This document shows positions 1-7,368 of a stretch of DNA of 64,000 bases, in pieces. The stretch covers positions 528,001-592,000 of the forward strand of contig NZ_CP158190.1 in NCBI RefSeq assembly GCF_040250305.1, written 5' to 3'. The notes beneath the pieces were generated by a model. The model worked only from the letters and a program-made list of their open reading frames with translations, had not been told where the DNA came from and did not search any database. The DNA is from Peribacillus frigoritolerans. Lineage in GTDB: Bacteria; Bacillota; Bacilli; Bacillales; DSM-1321. How positions within the stretch are numbered: the first letter of the stretch is position 1; the number at the start of each line of letters is the position of its first letter. Both the position numbers and the translations under genes were made by a program.

Positions 1-451
1 TGAAATCGTAGGTTCGACATATAATTATGTCAGTAAGGGTGTCGATCAGGTCAATTTATGGGGGAATTTCGATGCCTCGGTTTTTGAAGTGGATGACCAT
101 GCCACTGCATATATCAAATTTGCCAACGGAGCATCGCTATTATTCGAAACATCCTGGGCCGCGAATATCCGTGAAGAAGCAACTGTTTTGAGTTTATCCG
201 GAACGCAGGGCGGACTTGATGTGTTCCCTCTAGTCTTGAATCAGGCTAAGCACGGCATGCTTTTAAATAGTGAAGCAGTATGGATGCCAGGGGAAGATAC
301 ACCAGACCTGCAACAGGCAGAGAACTTTATTAATAGCTGCCTGGGGTTGGCAGAACCATTGGTAAAACCATCGGAAGCCATGAAAGTTTCAAAAATAATC
401 GAAGCCATTTATCAAAGCTCGGCAAGTGGGAAGGTCATGAGTATAAATTAA
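1..451 (+). CDS. Gfo/Idh/MocA-family oxidoreductase, C-terminal part
   Basis: The reading frame is open from the first base of the window (codons start at base 2), so the NAD(P)-binding N-terminus lies outside. The 149 visible residues look like the C-terminal substrate domain of Gfo/Idh/MocA dehydrogenases: a beta-rich stretch with 'DDHATAYIKFANGASLLFE' and 'SWAANIREE', then a helical tail. These enzymes oxidise or epimerise sugars, inositols or their derivatives with a nicotinamide cofactor. The next gene starts about 20 bases downstream and encodes a sugar isomerase, a common partner in sugar or inositol catabolic operons. The substrate cannot be told from this fragment. Confidence 0.85.
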   Translation, partial: EIVGSTYNYVSKGVDQVNLWGNFDASVFEVDDHATAYIKFANGASLLFETSWAANIREEATVLSLSGTQGGLDVFPLVLNQAKHGMLLNSEAVWMPGEDTPDLQQAENFINSCLGLAEPLVKPSEAMKVSKIIEAIYQSSASGKVMSIN

Positions 452-472
452 TGAAAAGGTGAGGTGGGGCAT

Positions 473-1441
473 GTGAAATTAGGGATCTTTACAGTGCTAT
501 TTGCTCAAAAATCATTCGAGGATATGCTTGATTATGTCGCGGATTCCGGATTAAAAACAGTTGAAATCGGTACAGGCGGGTATCCAGGGAATATCCATTG
601 TCCACTCGATGAACTGCTGGAAAGTGAAGAAAAGCGCCAAAAATACCTCGAATCCGTTCAAGCAAGAGGGTTAACGATCAGTGCATTCAGCTGCCACGGC
701 AATCCAATCTCTCCAGATGAAGCATTCGCTAAAGAAAGTGATGAAACACTGATTAAAACAATCAAGCTTGCTTCCTTACTGAACGTCCCGGTCGTCAATA
801 CCTTTTCCGGTACAGCCGGTGATCACGAAGGAGCTAAATATCCAAACTGGCCCGTCGCCCCATGGCCGAATGAGTATACAAATGTGCTGAAATGGCAATG
901 GGAAGAAAAATTGATCCCCTATTGGAAAAAGGCGGCCGCCATTGCCGATGAGCACAATATAAAAATCGGCCTTGAACTGCATGGGGGCTTTCTCGTACAC
1001 ACTCCCTACACCTTGTTAAAACTGCGGGAAGCTACATCTGATGCAATAGGCGCCAACCTTGATCCAAGCCATCTTTGGTGGCAGGGCATCGAACCAGTCG
1101 GGGCCATCAAAATCCTCGGGAAAGCGGGAGCAATCTACCACTTCCACGCAAAAGACACATACTTGGATCAGGATAACATCAATATGTATGGGTTAACCGA
1201 CATGCAGCCATATGGAAATATCCAGAGCCGTGCCTGGAACTTTCGCTCTGTAGGATGCGGCCACAGCCTGCAAGAGTGGTCCGACATCATGAGCGCCCTT
1301 CGCACATACGGTTACGATTACGTCGTCAGCATCGAACACGAAGATCCGCTAATGTCAGTTGAAGAAGGATTCCAACGGGCCGTAACCAATCTGAAAACTG
1401 TACTCATCAACGAAAGCCCAACTGATTTATGGTGGGTATAA
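473..1441 (+). CDS. Sugar phosphate isomerase/epimerase (xylose isomerase-like TIM barrel)
   Basis: A 322-residue protein of the AP-endonuclease-2 / xylose-isomerase-like TIM barrel superfamily. Candidate divalent-metal ligands are visible in order: Glu in 'KIGLELHGGF', Asp/His in 'NLDPSHLWWQG', His in 'IYHFHAKD' and Glu in 'VSIEHEDP'. Members isomerise or epimerise sugars and inositol derivatives. I prefer the GTG at 473, which sits 8 bases after AGGTGAGG; an in-frame GTG at 464 overlaps that site. The gene follows the oxidoreductase directly and ends in an intrinsic terminator, so the pair is probably the end of a sugar catabolic operon. Confidence 0.85.
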   Translation: MKLGIFTVLFAQKSFEDMLDYVADSGLKTVEIGTGGYPGNIHCPLDELLESEEKRQKYLESVQARGLTISAFSCHGNPISPDEAFAKESDETLIKTIKLASLLNVPVVNTFSGTAGDHEGAKYPNWPVAPWPNEYTNVLKWQWEEKLIPYWKKAAAIADEHNIKIGLELHGGFLVHTPYTLLKLREATSDAIGANLDPSHLWWQGIEPVGAIKILGKAGAIYHFHAKDTYLDQDNINMYGLTDMQPYGNIQSRAWNFRSVGCGHSLQEWSDIMSALRTYGYDYVVSIEHEDPLMSVEEGFQRAVTNLKTVLINESPTDLWWV

Positions 1442-1457
1442 TTTAGAGCCGATAACG

Positions 1458-1485
1458 AGCAGCCTAATGCAGGTTGCTTTTTATT
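1458..1485 (+). terminator. Intrinsic terminator after the isomerase
   Basis: Imperfect stem AGCAGCCT / AGGTTGCT with a short loop, followed by TTTTTATTTTT. It closes the oxidoreductase-isomerase operon before the satellite array. Confidence 0.7.
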
Positions 1486-1503
1486 TTTGGCCCTTACTCG
1501 TAG

Positions 1504-1878
1504 AAAAGAGGAATTCACGAGTAAAACAGTATAATTCACGAGTAAAAGTGCAAAACTCACGAGTAAAAGCGTGATATTCACGAGTAAAAGTGCGAAATTC
1601 ACAAGTAAAAGTGCGAAACTCACGAGTAAAAGCGTGGAATTCACGAGTAAAAGCGTGATATTCACGAATAAAAGAGGAATTCACGAGTAAAACAGTATAA
1701 TTCACGAGTAAAAGTGCAAAACTCACGAGTAAAAGCGTGAAATTCACGAGTAAAAGTGCGAAACTCACGAGTAAAAGCGTGAAACTCACGAGTAAAAGCG
1801 TGAAATTCACGAGTAACAGCATGAAATTCACGAATAAAAGAGGAATTCACGAGTAAAACAGTATAATTCACGAGTAAA
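1504..1878. repeat. 21-bp satellite array A with a 166-bp higher-order period
   Basis: About 18 head-to-tail copies of a unit close to AATTCACGAGTAAAAGCGTGA. Most monomers are 21 bp. A variant monomer of 19 bp containing AAAAGAGG recurs at 1504, 1670 and 1836, exactly 166 bp apart (7 x 21 + 19), so the array grew by duplication of an eight-monomer block. Both strands have long open frames in more than one phase, giving Leu/Val- or Phe/Thr-rich translations. No ribosome site precedes them and I regard them as non-coding. A related array lies at 5205-5392. Confidence 0.95.
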
Positions 1879-2066
1879 GTGGAACTAATAATACGACAAA
1901 ATTTCTTTTTCACTTCAATTGTGTTGAAGACAAACATATTATGACCTTTTCCGCCCTTACGTTTAAACGTGTTCTTCACTGTCTACAGAAATCTTTCGCC
2001 TTTCTTAACATACGTGTAGTCATTGTGAAAGAAGTATAGGAGGAATAAAAGCTCCATAAAAGAAAT

Positions 2067-2536
2067 CAGCTGTATCCAATGCAGTAGCTGGTTTTTAAAA
2101 AAATTCAAGTTGACAGTCACCCTACTACGTGTTACATCATACCTTATAGTAAGTAACACTGGATACCAACATCACTGAATAGTGAAGTTGCAAAATATTA
2201 TTAAGAAAAGGAGTTGACACCTCTGCTACTCGGTGTTACAGTTTAGTTGTAATAAGTAATACTAAATAGTGTGGTTACCCAAAAGCTATTCAATAAAAGT
2301 TCAGCAGTATCCAATGCAGATAGCTGGTTTTAAAAAAAATTCAAGTTGACAGTCACCCTACTACGTGTTACATCATACCTTATAGTAAGTAACACTGGAT
2401 ACCAACATCACTGAATAGTGAAGTTGCAAAAATATTATTAAGAAAAGGAGTTGACACCTCTGCTACTCGGTGTTACAGTTTAGTTGTAATAAGTAATACT
2501 AAATAGCGTGATTTACCAAAAGCTATTCAGTAAAAA
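2067..2536. repeat. Tandem direct duplication of a ~236-bp promoter/operator block
   Basis: Copy A (about 2067-2299) and copy B (about 2302-2536) are nearly identical with offsets of 235-237 bp. Each copy holds two TTGACA boxes (2110 and 2214 in A; 2346 and 2451 in B), each followed after 17 bases by TACATC or TACAGT. Each copy also has two dyads of the type GTGTTAC...GTAACAC and GTGTTAC...GTAATAC just downstream of those promoters. The block directly precedes a PadR-family gene, so it most likely is its regulatory region, amplified once. Confidence 0.9.
2451..2499 (+). promoter_or_regulatory. Promoter and candidate PadR operator, proximal copy
   Basis: TTGACA at 2451-2456, a 17-base spacer, then TACAGT at 2474-2479. 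Overlapping and downstream is a dyad, GTGTTAC at about 2470 against GTAATAAGTAATAC at 2486-2499. The same 14-mer GTAATAAGTAATAC occurs at 2249-2262 and again at 3403-3416 upstream of the ABC genes. Autoregulation by PadR through this motif is inferred. Confidence 0.55.
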
Positions 2537-2590
2537 TTCCCCTCGGAACTACGTTATAATATAAGTCACAAAATAGAGGAGGCTCTGAAC

Positions 2591-2911
2591 ATGGAAAATT
2601 TAACTGAAATGCTGAAAGGTTCGCTGGAAGGCTGCGTGCTGGAAATCATCAGCCGCCATGAAACCTATGGCTACGAGATTACCCGCCGCCTGAACGAGCT
2701 TGGGTTTACTGAAGTCGTGGAAGGGACGGTCTACACCATCCTCGTACGATTAGAAAAGAAAAAACTGGTGAACATAGAGAAGAAACCGTCAGATATGGGG
2801 CCGCCCCGCAAGTTTTACTCACTTAATGAGGCTGGCCGCCAGGAACTTGAATTGTTTTGGGAAAAATGGGATTTTGTATCATCAAAAATCAATGTCTTAA
2901 AGTCAATCTAG
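2591..2911 (+). CDS. PadR-family transcriptional regulator
   Basis: A 106-residue winged-helix protein with the PadR signature: 'LEIISRHETYGYEITRRL' (helix 1 region), 'EGTVYTILVRLEKKKLV' (recognition helix and wing) and 'PPRKFYSLNEAGRQELELF'. The start has GAGGAGG 8 bases upstream. PadR proteins are usually ligand-releasable repressors of neighbouring transporter or detoxification genes. Here the gene is followed by a DUF1048 protein and an ABC-2 transporter, a recurring arrangement in Bacillaceae. The upstream block carries repeated dyads that are probable operators. Confidence 0.93.
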   Translation: MENLTEMLKGSLEGCVLEIISRHETYGYEITRRLNELGFTEVVEGTVYTILVRLEKKKLVNIEKKPSDMGPPRKFYSLNEAGRQELELFWEKWDFVSSKINVLKSI

Positions 2912-2982
2912 CTTCATAAGATATTTCGTACGCTATTTTTGGAGTGTCTTGTTCAGCTTTATAAACAAGGAGGAAAAATAAC

Positions 2983-3336
2983 ATGATGGAATTGTTCAAA
3001 AAAATGATTGGTGATAAAAAAGAGTATAAAATGATGATGGCACGGGTTGAAGCCCTGCCAGAGGACTACCAGTTTGTATTTAAGAAAATTCAAAACTACA
3101 TGTGGAATTTCTCAGCGGGCAACGGGATGGATATGCTGCACATGCAGTATGAATTAATCGAGTTGTTCGAAGCCGGTGCGGCGGAAGGCAGACAAGTGCT
3201 GGAAATCACTGGGGACGACGTGGCGTCCTTTGCCGACGAACTAGTGGCAAATGCTAAAACCTATTTCGCCAAGTATCGTGAAGATTTGAATGAAAGTATC
3301 ATGAAGCGATTGGGAAAAAATAAATTCAATAAATAA
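2983..3336 (+). CDS. DUF1048 domain protein
   Basis: A 117-residue soluble, mostly helical protein starting MMELFKKMIGDKKEYKMM; AAGGAGG lies 9 bases before the first ATG. The acidic helical makeup and the position between padR and an ABC transporter match DUF1048 proteins, which commonly accompany PadR regulators in Firmicutes. Their biochemical role is not established to my knowledge. Co-transcription with padR is likely because only about 70 bases separate them and no terminator lies between. Confidence 0.85.
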   Translation: MMELFKKMIGDKKEYKMMMARVEALPEDYQFVFKKIQNYMWNFSAGNGMDMLHMQYELIELFEAGAAEGRQVLEITGDDVASFADELVANAKTYFAKYREDLNESIMKRLGKNKFNK

Positions 3337-3342
3337 TTCCGA

Positions 3343-3387
3343 CTGAATAGCTGGTTACAAATGTGAATTGCCACCTTCGCTATTCAG
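3343..3387 (+). promoter_or_regulatory. Perfect 9-bp inverted repeat between DUF1048 gene and ABC genes
   Basis: CTGAATAGC at 3343-3351 pairs with GCTATTCAG at 3379-3387 around a 27-base loop. There is no U-run, so it may be a weak processing or attenuation structure rather than a terminator. The same half-site (CTGAATAG / GCTATTCAG) occurs in the duplicated block upstream of padR. Confidence 0.5.
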
Positions 3388-3402
3388 TATATTTTTAACT
3401 CG

Positions 3403-3416
3403 GTAATAAGTAATAC
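3403..3416 (+). promoter_or_regulatory. Candidate PadR operator in front of the ABC transporter
   Basis: GTAATAAGTAATAC is identical to the 14-mers at 2249-2262 and 2486-2499 upstream of padR. An identical motif before the regulator and before its presumed target suggests that PadR controls both. Confidence 0.5.
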
Positions 3417-3535
3417 AGAATATCAGTCAGACTAAATAGAGGAGAATAGGCAATCTAGTTCCGCTAGGCGCTCGACCGGATAATTACGAAACTTACAAGC
3501 GGCCTTGCCGCGCTATTAAAAGGAGGAAAAAAAGT

Positions 3536-4297
3536 ATGAGCAATGCAGCGATTTCTGTAAAAGGGTTAAAAAAATCCTTTAAAGACAATGAAGTCTTAAA
3601 GGGGGTGGATTTTGAGGTGCGGCGTGGCGAAATTTTCGCACTGCTGGGCTCAAATGGAGCGGGCAAGACGACGACGGTCAATATCCTCTCTACTCTGATG
3701 AAGGCCGATGGCGGCGAAGTAGGTATTTGCGGCTTTGACGTCCAGCGTCAACCGGATCATGTTCGCCAGAGCATCAGCCTGACAGGGCAGTTCGCAGCTT
3801 TAGACGGTATGCTCACCGGGCGGGAAAACCTGATGATGATCGCCAAGTTGCGGGGAGTTTCCAATCCCGCTCAAGTCGCTGACAATCTTCTTGCAAGATT
3901 CAGCCTGACCGATGCGGCCAACCGCCGGGCGGACAAATATTCCGGCGGGATGAAGCGTCGGCTTGACATCGCCATGAGCCTGATCGGGACGCCAGCAGTC
4001 ATTTTTCTCGACGAACCGACGACAGGGCTTGACCCCGAAGCGCGGATTGAAGTCTGGGATACCGTCAAGGAGCTTGCCGGCGGCGGCACGACAATCTTGC
4101 TGACGACCCAGTACCTGGAGGAAGCCGAACAACTGGCGGACCGTATCGCCATCCTGCATGGCGGAAAAATCATCTCGACCGGGACGCTTATCGAACTCAA
4201 GGAGATGTTCCCGCCAGCGAAAGTGGAGTACATCGAGAAGCAGCCGACACTGGAGGAAATTTTCCTCGCAATCATTGGCAAAAAGGAGAAGATGTAA
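3536..4297 (+). CDS. ABC transporter ATP-binding protein (DrrA/CcmA type)
   Basis: A 253-residue nucleotide-binding protein. Walker A is GSNGAGKTT (residues 38-46), the signature is YSGGMKRR, Walker B is VIFLDEP, and the H-loop region is TILLTTQYLEEAEQ. It ends with the short C-terminal extension of DrrA-type drug or lipid export ATPases (PTLEEIFLAI). AAGGAGG lies 9 bases before ATG. It abuts the permease gene with no gap. Codon use is richer in G and C than in the neighbouring regions, as in the next gene, which suggests that the cassette was acquired. Confidence 0.95.
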   Translation: MSNAAISVKGLKKSFKDNEVLKGVDFEVRRGEIFALLGSNGAGKTTTVNILSTLMKADGGEVGICGFDVQRQPDHVRQSISLTGQFAALDGMLTGRENLMMIAKLRGVSNPAQVADNLLARFSLTDAANRRADKYSGGMKRRLDIAMSLIGTPAVIFLDEPTTGLDPEARIEVWDTVKELAGGGTTILLTTQYLEEAEQLADRIAILHGGKIISTGTLIELKEMFPPAKVEYIEKQPTLEEIFLAIIGKKEKM

Positions 4298-5047
4298 ATG
4301 AAAAGTAAAACAGGGGTATTACTAGGACGTTTAATGCGCAACATCATGCGCAGCCCGGATACAATTATCACGGTGGCGATTACGCCGATTATGATGCTGC
4401 TGCTGTTTGTCTACGTATTTGGCGGCGCCATAGAGGCAGGCACGGACAATTACGTCAATTATTTATTGCCGGGAATCTTGCTGATGGCTATCGCATCCGG
4501 CGTCGCTTACACTTCCGTGCGGCTGTTTACGGATGTAAAGAGCGGACTGATGGCGCGTTTCATTACCATGCCCATCAAGCGCTCGTCGGTATTGTGGGCT
4601 CATGTGTTGACCTCGCTTGTTTCCAATGCGCTTACTATCGTGGTGGTTATCCTTGTCGCGCTCTTGATGGGCTTCCGTTCCAACGCTGATATCCTGGAAT
4701 GGCTCGCGGTAGCTGGGATACTCGGGCTGTTTACGCTAGCGCTGACATGGCTGGCGGTCATTCCCGGATTGACAGCGGGGTCTATGGAAGGGGCGACAGC
4801 CTACTCGTACCCGCTGATTTTCCTGCCGTTTATCAGTTCGGCCTTTGTTCCCACCGAAACGATGCCTAAAATTGTCCGTGTGTTCGCTGAGAACCAGCCC
4901 GTGACTTCAATCGTGAATGCGATTCGTGCCCTCTTGTATGAAGGGTCTGTTGGCAACGATATTTGGATCGCGCTTGCCTGGTGCGTCGGCATAATGGTCA
5001 TCGCCTACTTCTTCGCCAGTAAAGCATTTAAACGCCAGTTAGGGTAA
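4298..5047 (+). CDS. ABC-2 type transporter permease
   Basis: A 249-residue membrane protein with about six hydrophobic segments, typical of ABC-2 permeases such as DrrB: 'ITVAITPIMMLLLFVYVFGG' near the N-terminus, the 'NYLLPGILLMAIASG' segment and 'VTSIVNAIRALLYEG' before the last span. It begins immediately after the ATPase stop codon and pairs with it as an exporter half-system. The substrate is unknown; drug or antimicrobial export is a reasonable guess given PadR control. Confidence 0.93.
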   Translation: MKSKTGVLLGRLMRNIMRSPDTIITVAITPIMMLLLFVYVFGGAIEAGTDNYVNYLLPGILLMAIASGVAYTSVRLFTDVKSGLMARFITMPIKRSSVLWAHVLTSLVSNALTIVVVILVALLMGFRSNADILEWLAVAGILGLFTLALTWLAVIPGLTAGSMEGATAYSYPLIFLPFISSAFVPTETMPKIVRVFAENQPVTSIVNAIRALLYEGSVGNDIWIALAWCVGIMVIAYFFASKAFKRQLG

Positions 5048-5134
5048 GTACACCATTATCGGATTAGCCATATCAATAGTCAGCCGCTGCGATGAATGCA
5101 TGGAAGGCTGCTTAAATATTAGGGCAACCGTCCC

Positions 5135-5206
5135 ATGGAATCCCTCAAAATTGTTATGATTGGTGGTGGCTCAATCACTTATCCCAACGCGAGGTTTGCC
5201 ATGCAT
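5135..5206 (+). pseudogene. Possible N-terminal remnant of a GH4-like glycosidase
   Basis: An ATG opens with 'MESLKIVMIGGGSITYPN', which resembles the Rossmann NAD-binding start of family-4 glycosidases (KIVxIGGGSxxYTP). After about 24 residues the frame runs straight into the satellite array at 5205, so the rest of the gene is missing. No ribosome site is clear. With the oxidoreductase and isomerase at the left end of the window it could be part of a sugar cluster split by the PadR-ABC insertion. The match is short and could be chance. Confidence 0.35.
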
Positions 5207-5392
5207 GCTCCGAGTAAAACAGCAAAACTCACGAGTAAAAGCATGAAATTCACGAGTAAAACAGCAAAACTCACGAGTAAAAGAGTGAAATTCACGAGTA
5301 AAACAGCAAAACTTACGAGTAAAAGCGTGAAACTCACGAGTAAAACAGCAAAACTCACGAGTAAAAGCGTGAAACTCACGAGTAAATCGGCA
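5205..5392. repeat. 21-bp satellite array B with a 42-bp alternating period
   Basis: About nine copies of the CACGAGTAAAA unit. Two monomer types alternate, one carrying AAAACAGCAAAACT and one carrying AAAAGCGTGAAA, giving a 42-bp period. The monomer is the same as in array A at 1504-1878, and the two arrays bracket the PadR-ABC cassette. Open frames in several phases give repetitive translations that I regard as non-coding. Confidence 0.93.
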
Positions 5393-5448
5393 AAAACGTA
5401 AAACTAATAACAAATGATTGCTGAAAATTCTTCTGAAATTAAAAAAAC

Positions 5449-5474
5449 GATGCCCCCGGAATTCCGGGGGCATC
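5449..5474 (-). terminator. Strong terminator of rluF
   Basis: Perfect inverted repeat GATGCCCCCGGAA / TTCCGGGGGCATC. An A7 tract on its left gives the U-run for minus-strand transcripts. Confidence 0.9.
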
Positions 5475-5481
5475 TTCATTA

Positions 5482-6189
5482 TCATCTTTGCCTTGGGGTG
5501 TAATCCAATTCCTTAAATAGTTCCGTCAATTCATCCTCGGTCAGGTCGCGCCATTGGCCGTTCGCCAGTCCGTCCAGATGGATGTTCATGATCCGGATTC
5601 GATGTAAATCACGGACTTCATAACCCAGTGCGGAGCACATACGGCGGATTTGTCTGTTCAGTCCTTGCATCAAAGTGATGTTAAATGTATATTTGGTCAA
5701 CTGCTCAACTTTGCAAGGAAGTGTTTTCGTATCCAAAATCTCCACTCCGGAGGACATATCTTTAATGAAGGACGCGGTAATTGGCTTATCCACGGTTACG
5801 ATGTATTCTTTTTCATGCTTGTTTTCTGCACGAAGGATTTCATTTACGATGTCTCCGTCATTTGTAAGAAGGATCAGACCGCTTGAGTCTTTATCAAGCC
5901 GTCCGATATGAAAAATGCGAAGCGGATGATTTACAAAATCAACGATATTCCCTTTTATGTGTTTTTCGGTCGTACTTGTAATCCCTATCGGTTTATTCAG
6001 TGCAATATAGACATTTTGCTGTTCGACTTTTATCGGCTTGCCGTCTACACGGACATCATCGCCGGGTTCAGCTTGACTGCCGAGCTCAGCTACCGTGCCA
6101 TTAATCGTCACACGGCCCTCGGCTATCCATTTGTCTGCGCCTCGTCGCGAGGTAATTCCGGATTCACTGATAAATTTATTGATCCTCAA
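5482..6189 (-). CDS. rluF: 23S rRNA pseudouridine synthase, RluF type
   Basis: A 235-residue RluB/E/F/RsuA-family pseudouridine synthase. It has an S4 RNA-binding domain at residues 1-48 ([19 protein letters not shown]), the catalytic loop [11 protein letters not shown] with Asp99, and the C-terminal motif '[18 protein letters not shown]'. RluF isomerises a uridine in 23S rRNA near position 2604 (E. coli numbering). The start codon is TTG with AAAGGTG upstream. The gene is monocistronic and ends in a strong hairpin. Confidence 0.9.
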   Translation of the reverse strand: MRINKFISESGITSRRGADKWIAEGRVTINGTVAELGSQAEPGDDVRVDGKPIKVEQQNVYIALNKPIGITSTTEKHIKGNIVDFVNHPLRIFHIGRLDKDSSGLILLTNDGDIVNEILRAENKHEKEYIVTVDKPITASFIKDMSSGVEILDTKTLPCKVEQLTKYTFNITLMQGLNRQIRRMCSALGYEVRDLHRIRIMNIHLDGLANGQWRDLTEDELTELFKELDYTPRQR

Positions 6190-6304
6190 CTAAAGCACAC
6201 CTTTACATTCAGATTTTCTTCTTTAAAGGATAACGTAAATCATGGTGCATAGACAAGGGGAAAAGACAAGAAAGCGTTCGTTGGTGAGAATTACTGGAGG
6301 TTCT

Positions 6305-7204
6305 TTACATGTTCTTCGTGACAGCTGCCGGATATGCCTTTTTCTTTTTGCTTGTCAGGTAAACGCCAATAAAGACAAGGATGCCACCGAGGATTTGGAT
6401 GAACGTAATCGCATGACCTAAAACTAGGCTAAGGATGGCGGTAAATACAGCAATCAGATTCAGGTAAATTCCAGCCTGGCCGGCATTGATATGACGAAGG
6501 GAAATATTCCAGAAAATAAATGAGCCGACAGACGGGAAGATTCCAATATATAAGAGACCTGTGATTGCTTTGCTGCTTAAATCAAGGTTCATTCCAGAGC
6601 CAATGGCGAATGGAGCGACGAGAATCAATCCGAGAAATACGGAAACGGCAGTAGCAGAGATGATCGGAATGTTTTTCAGTTTTTTACCGATTATTGAATA
6701 GAAGGTCCAAACGAGAATCGCCAGGATCATCAATAGGTCGCCTTTATTATAGGTGAGCTGGAAAATATCCAGAAGGTGTCCTTTTGTCAAGACCAATAAA
6801 ACGCCGAATAAAGATATGATAAGTCCGAGAGCATGGAGGGATGAAATTTTCTCCTTTAACAGCAAAGCGGAAAAAAGAACAATTAAGGCAGGGTTCATGG
6901 AATTGACAAGAGCGGCATTCATGGAAGTTGTATAGGTCAAAGCCCAATAAAGGAAAAAATTATAACTGATGATTCCGAGCACACCCAAGACTAATAGTAA
7001 TTTCCAGGCTTTCCATATAATCCTCCAGTGTGGCTTTTCAATCCATTGCGCTAAAGGAAACAATAAGAAAACGGCAATTAGCCATCGCGTAAATGTTAGC
7101 TGGATTGGGGAAAGTTCTGTCACAACGTATTTTCCGAAAATGTAATTACCGGCCCAGAACAAATTTGCCAATATAAGAAATAAAATAACAATAGATTTTT
7201 TCAT
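6305..7204 (-). CDS. EamA/DMT-family transporter
   Basis: A 299-residue protein with ten hydrophobic segments in two repeated EamA halves. The first half has 'SPIQLTFTRWLIAVFLLFPLAQW' and the 'SMNAALVNSMNPALIVLFSALLLKE' helix pair; the second half has 'LLYIGIFPSVGSFIFWN'. The tail is positively charged (SKKKKAYPAAVTKNM). These proteins export metabolites such as amino acids or nucleobases; the substrate here is unknown. GGAAGAGG lies before the ATG. No terminator is evident at the 3' end. Confidence 0.9.
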   Translation of the reverse strand: MKKSIVILFLILANLFWAGNYIFGKYVVTELSPIQLTFTRWLIAVFLLFPLAQWIEKPHWRIIWKAWKLLLVLGVLGIISYNFFLYWALTYTTSMNAALVNSMNPALIVLFSALLLKEKISSLHALGLIISLFGVLLVLTKGHLLDIFQLTYNKGDLLMILAILVWTFYSIIGKKLKNIPIISATAVSVFLGLILVAPFAIGSGMNLDLSSKAITGLLYIGIFPSVGSFIFWNISLRHINAGQAGIYLNLIAVFTAILSLVLGHAITFIQILGGILVFIGVYLTSKKKKAYPAAVTKNM

Positions 7205-7322
7205 CAGACTGCCTCTTCCTTAATTTATGGAATATTCACTAAATATAACAAAGTAGAGGTACCTAAGCAATATAGAGACCCTACAGTCAATTTAAGTACA
7301 AGGATGAACCGCAGAGCAGGAT

Positions 7323-7357
7323 AAAAAGGCCGTTCAGCTTAAACTGAACGGCCTTTT
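7323..7357 (-). terminator. Terminator of the aldo/keto reductase gene
   Basis: AAAAGGCCGTTCAG / CTGAACGGCCTTTT with a six-base loop; A and T tracts flank both sides, so it may work in both directions. Confidence 0.9.
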
Positions 7358-7368
7358 CACATCTATAA

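Noticed and set aside
1504..1878. CRISPR array
   Set aside because: Units are contiguous 21-mers without unique spacers, and no cas genes are present.
1318..1979. Several overlapping minus-strand open frames rich in LLLV or FTRE repeats over array A
   Set aside because: They are translations of the 21-bp satellite in different phases; no ribosome site, no family, and stop-free frames are expected from a 21-bp unit without stop codons.
5171..5485. Minus-strand open frames over array B with FTREF repeats
   Set aside because: Same satellite effect as in array A; no start signals.
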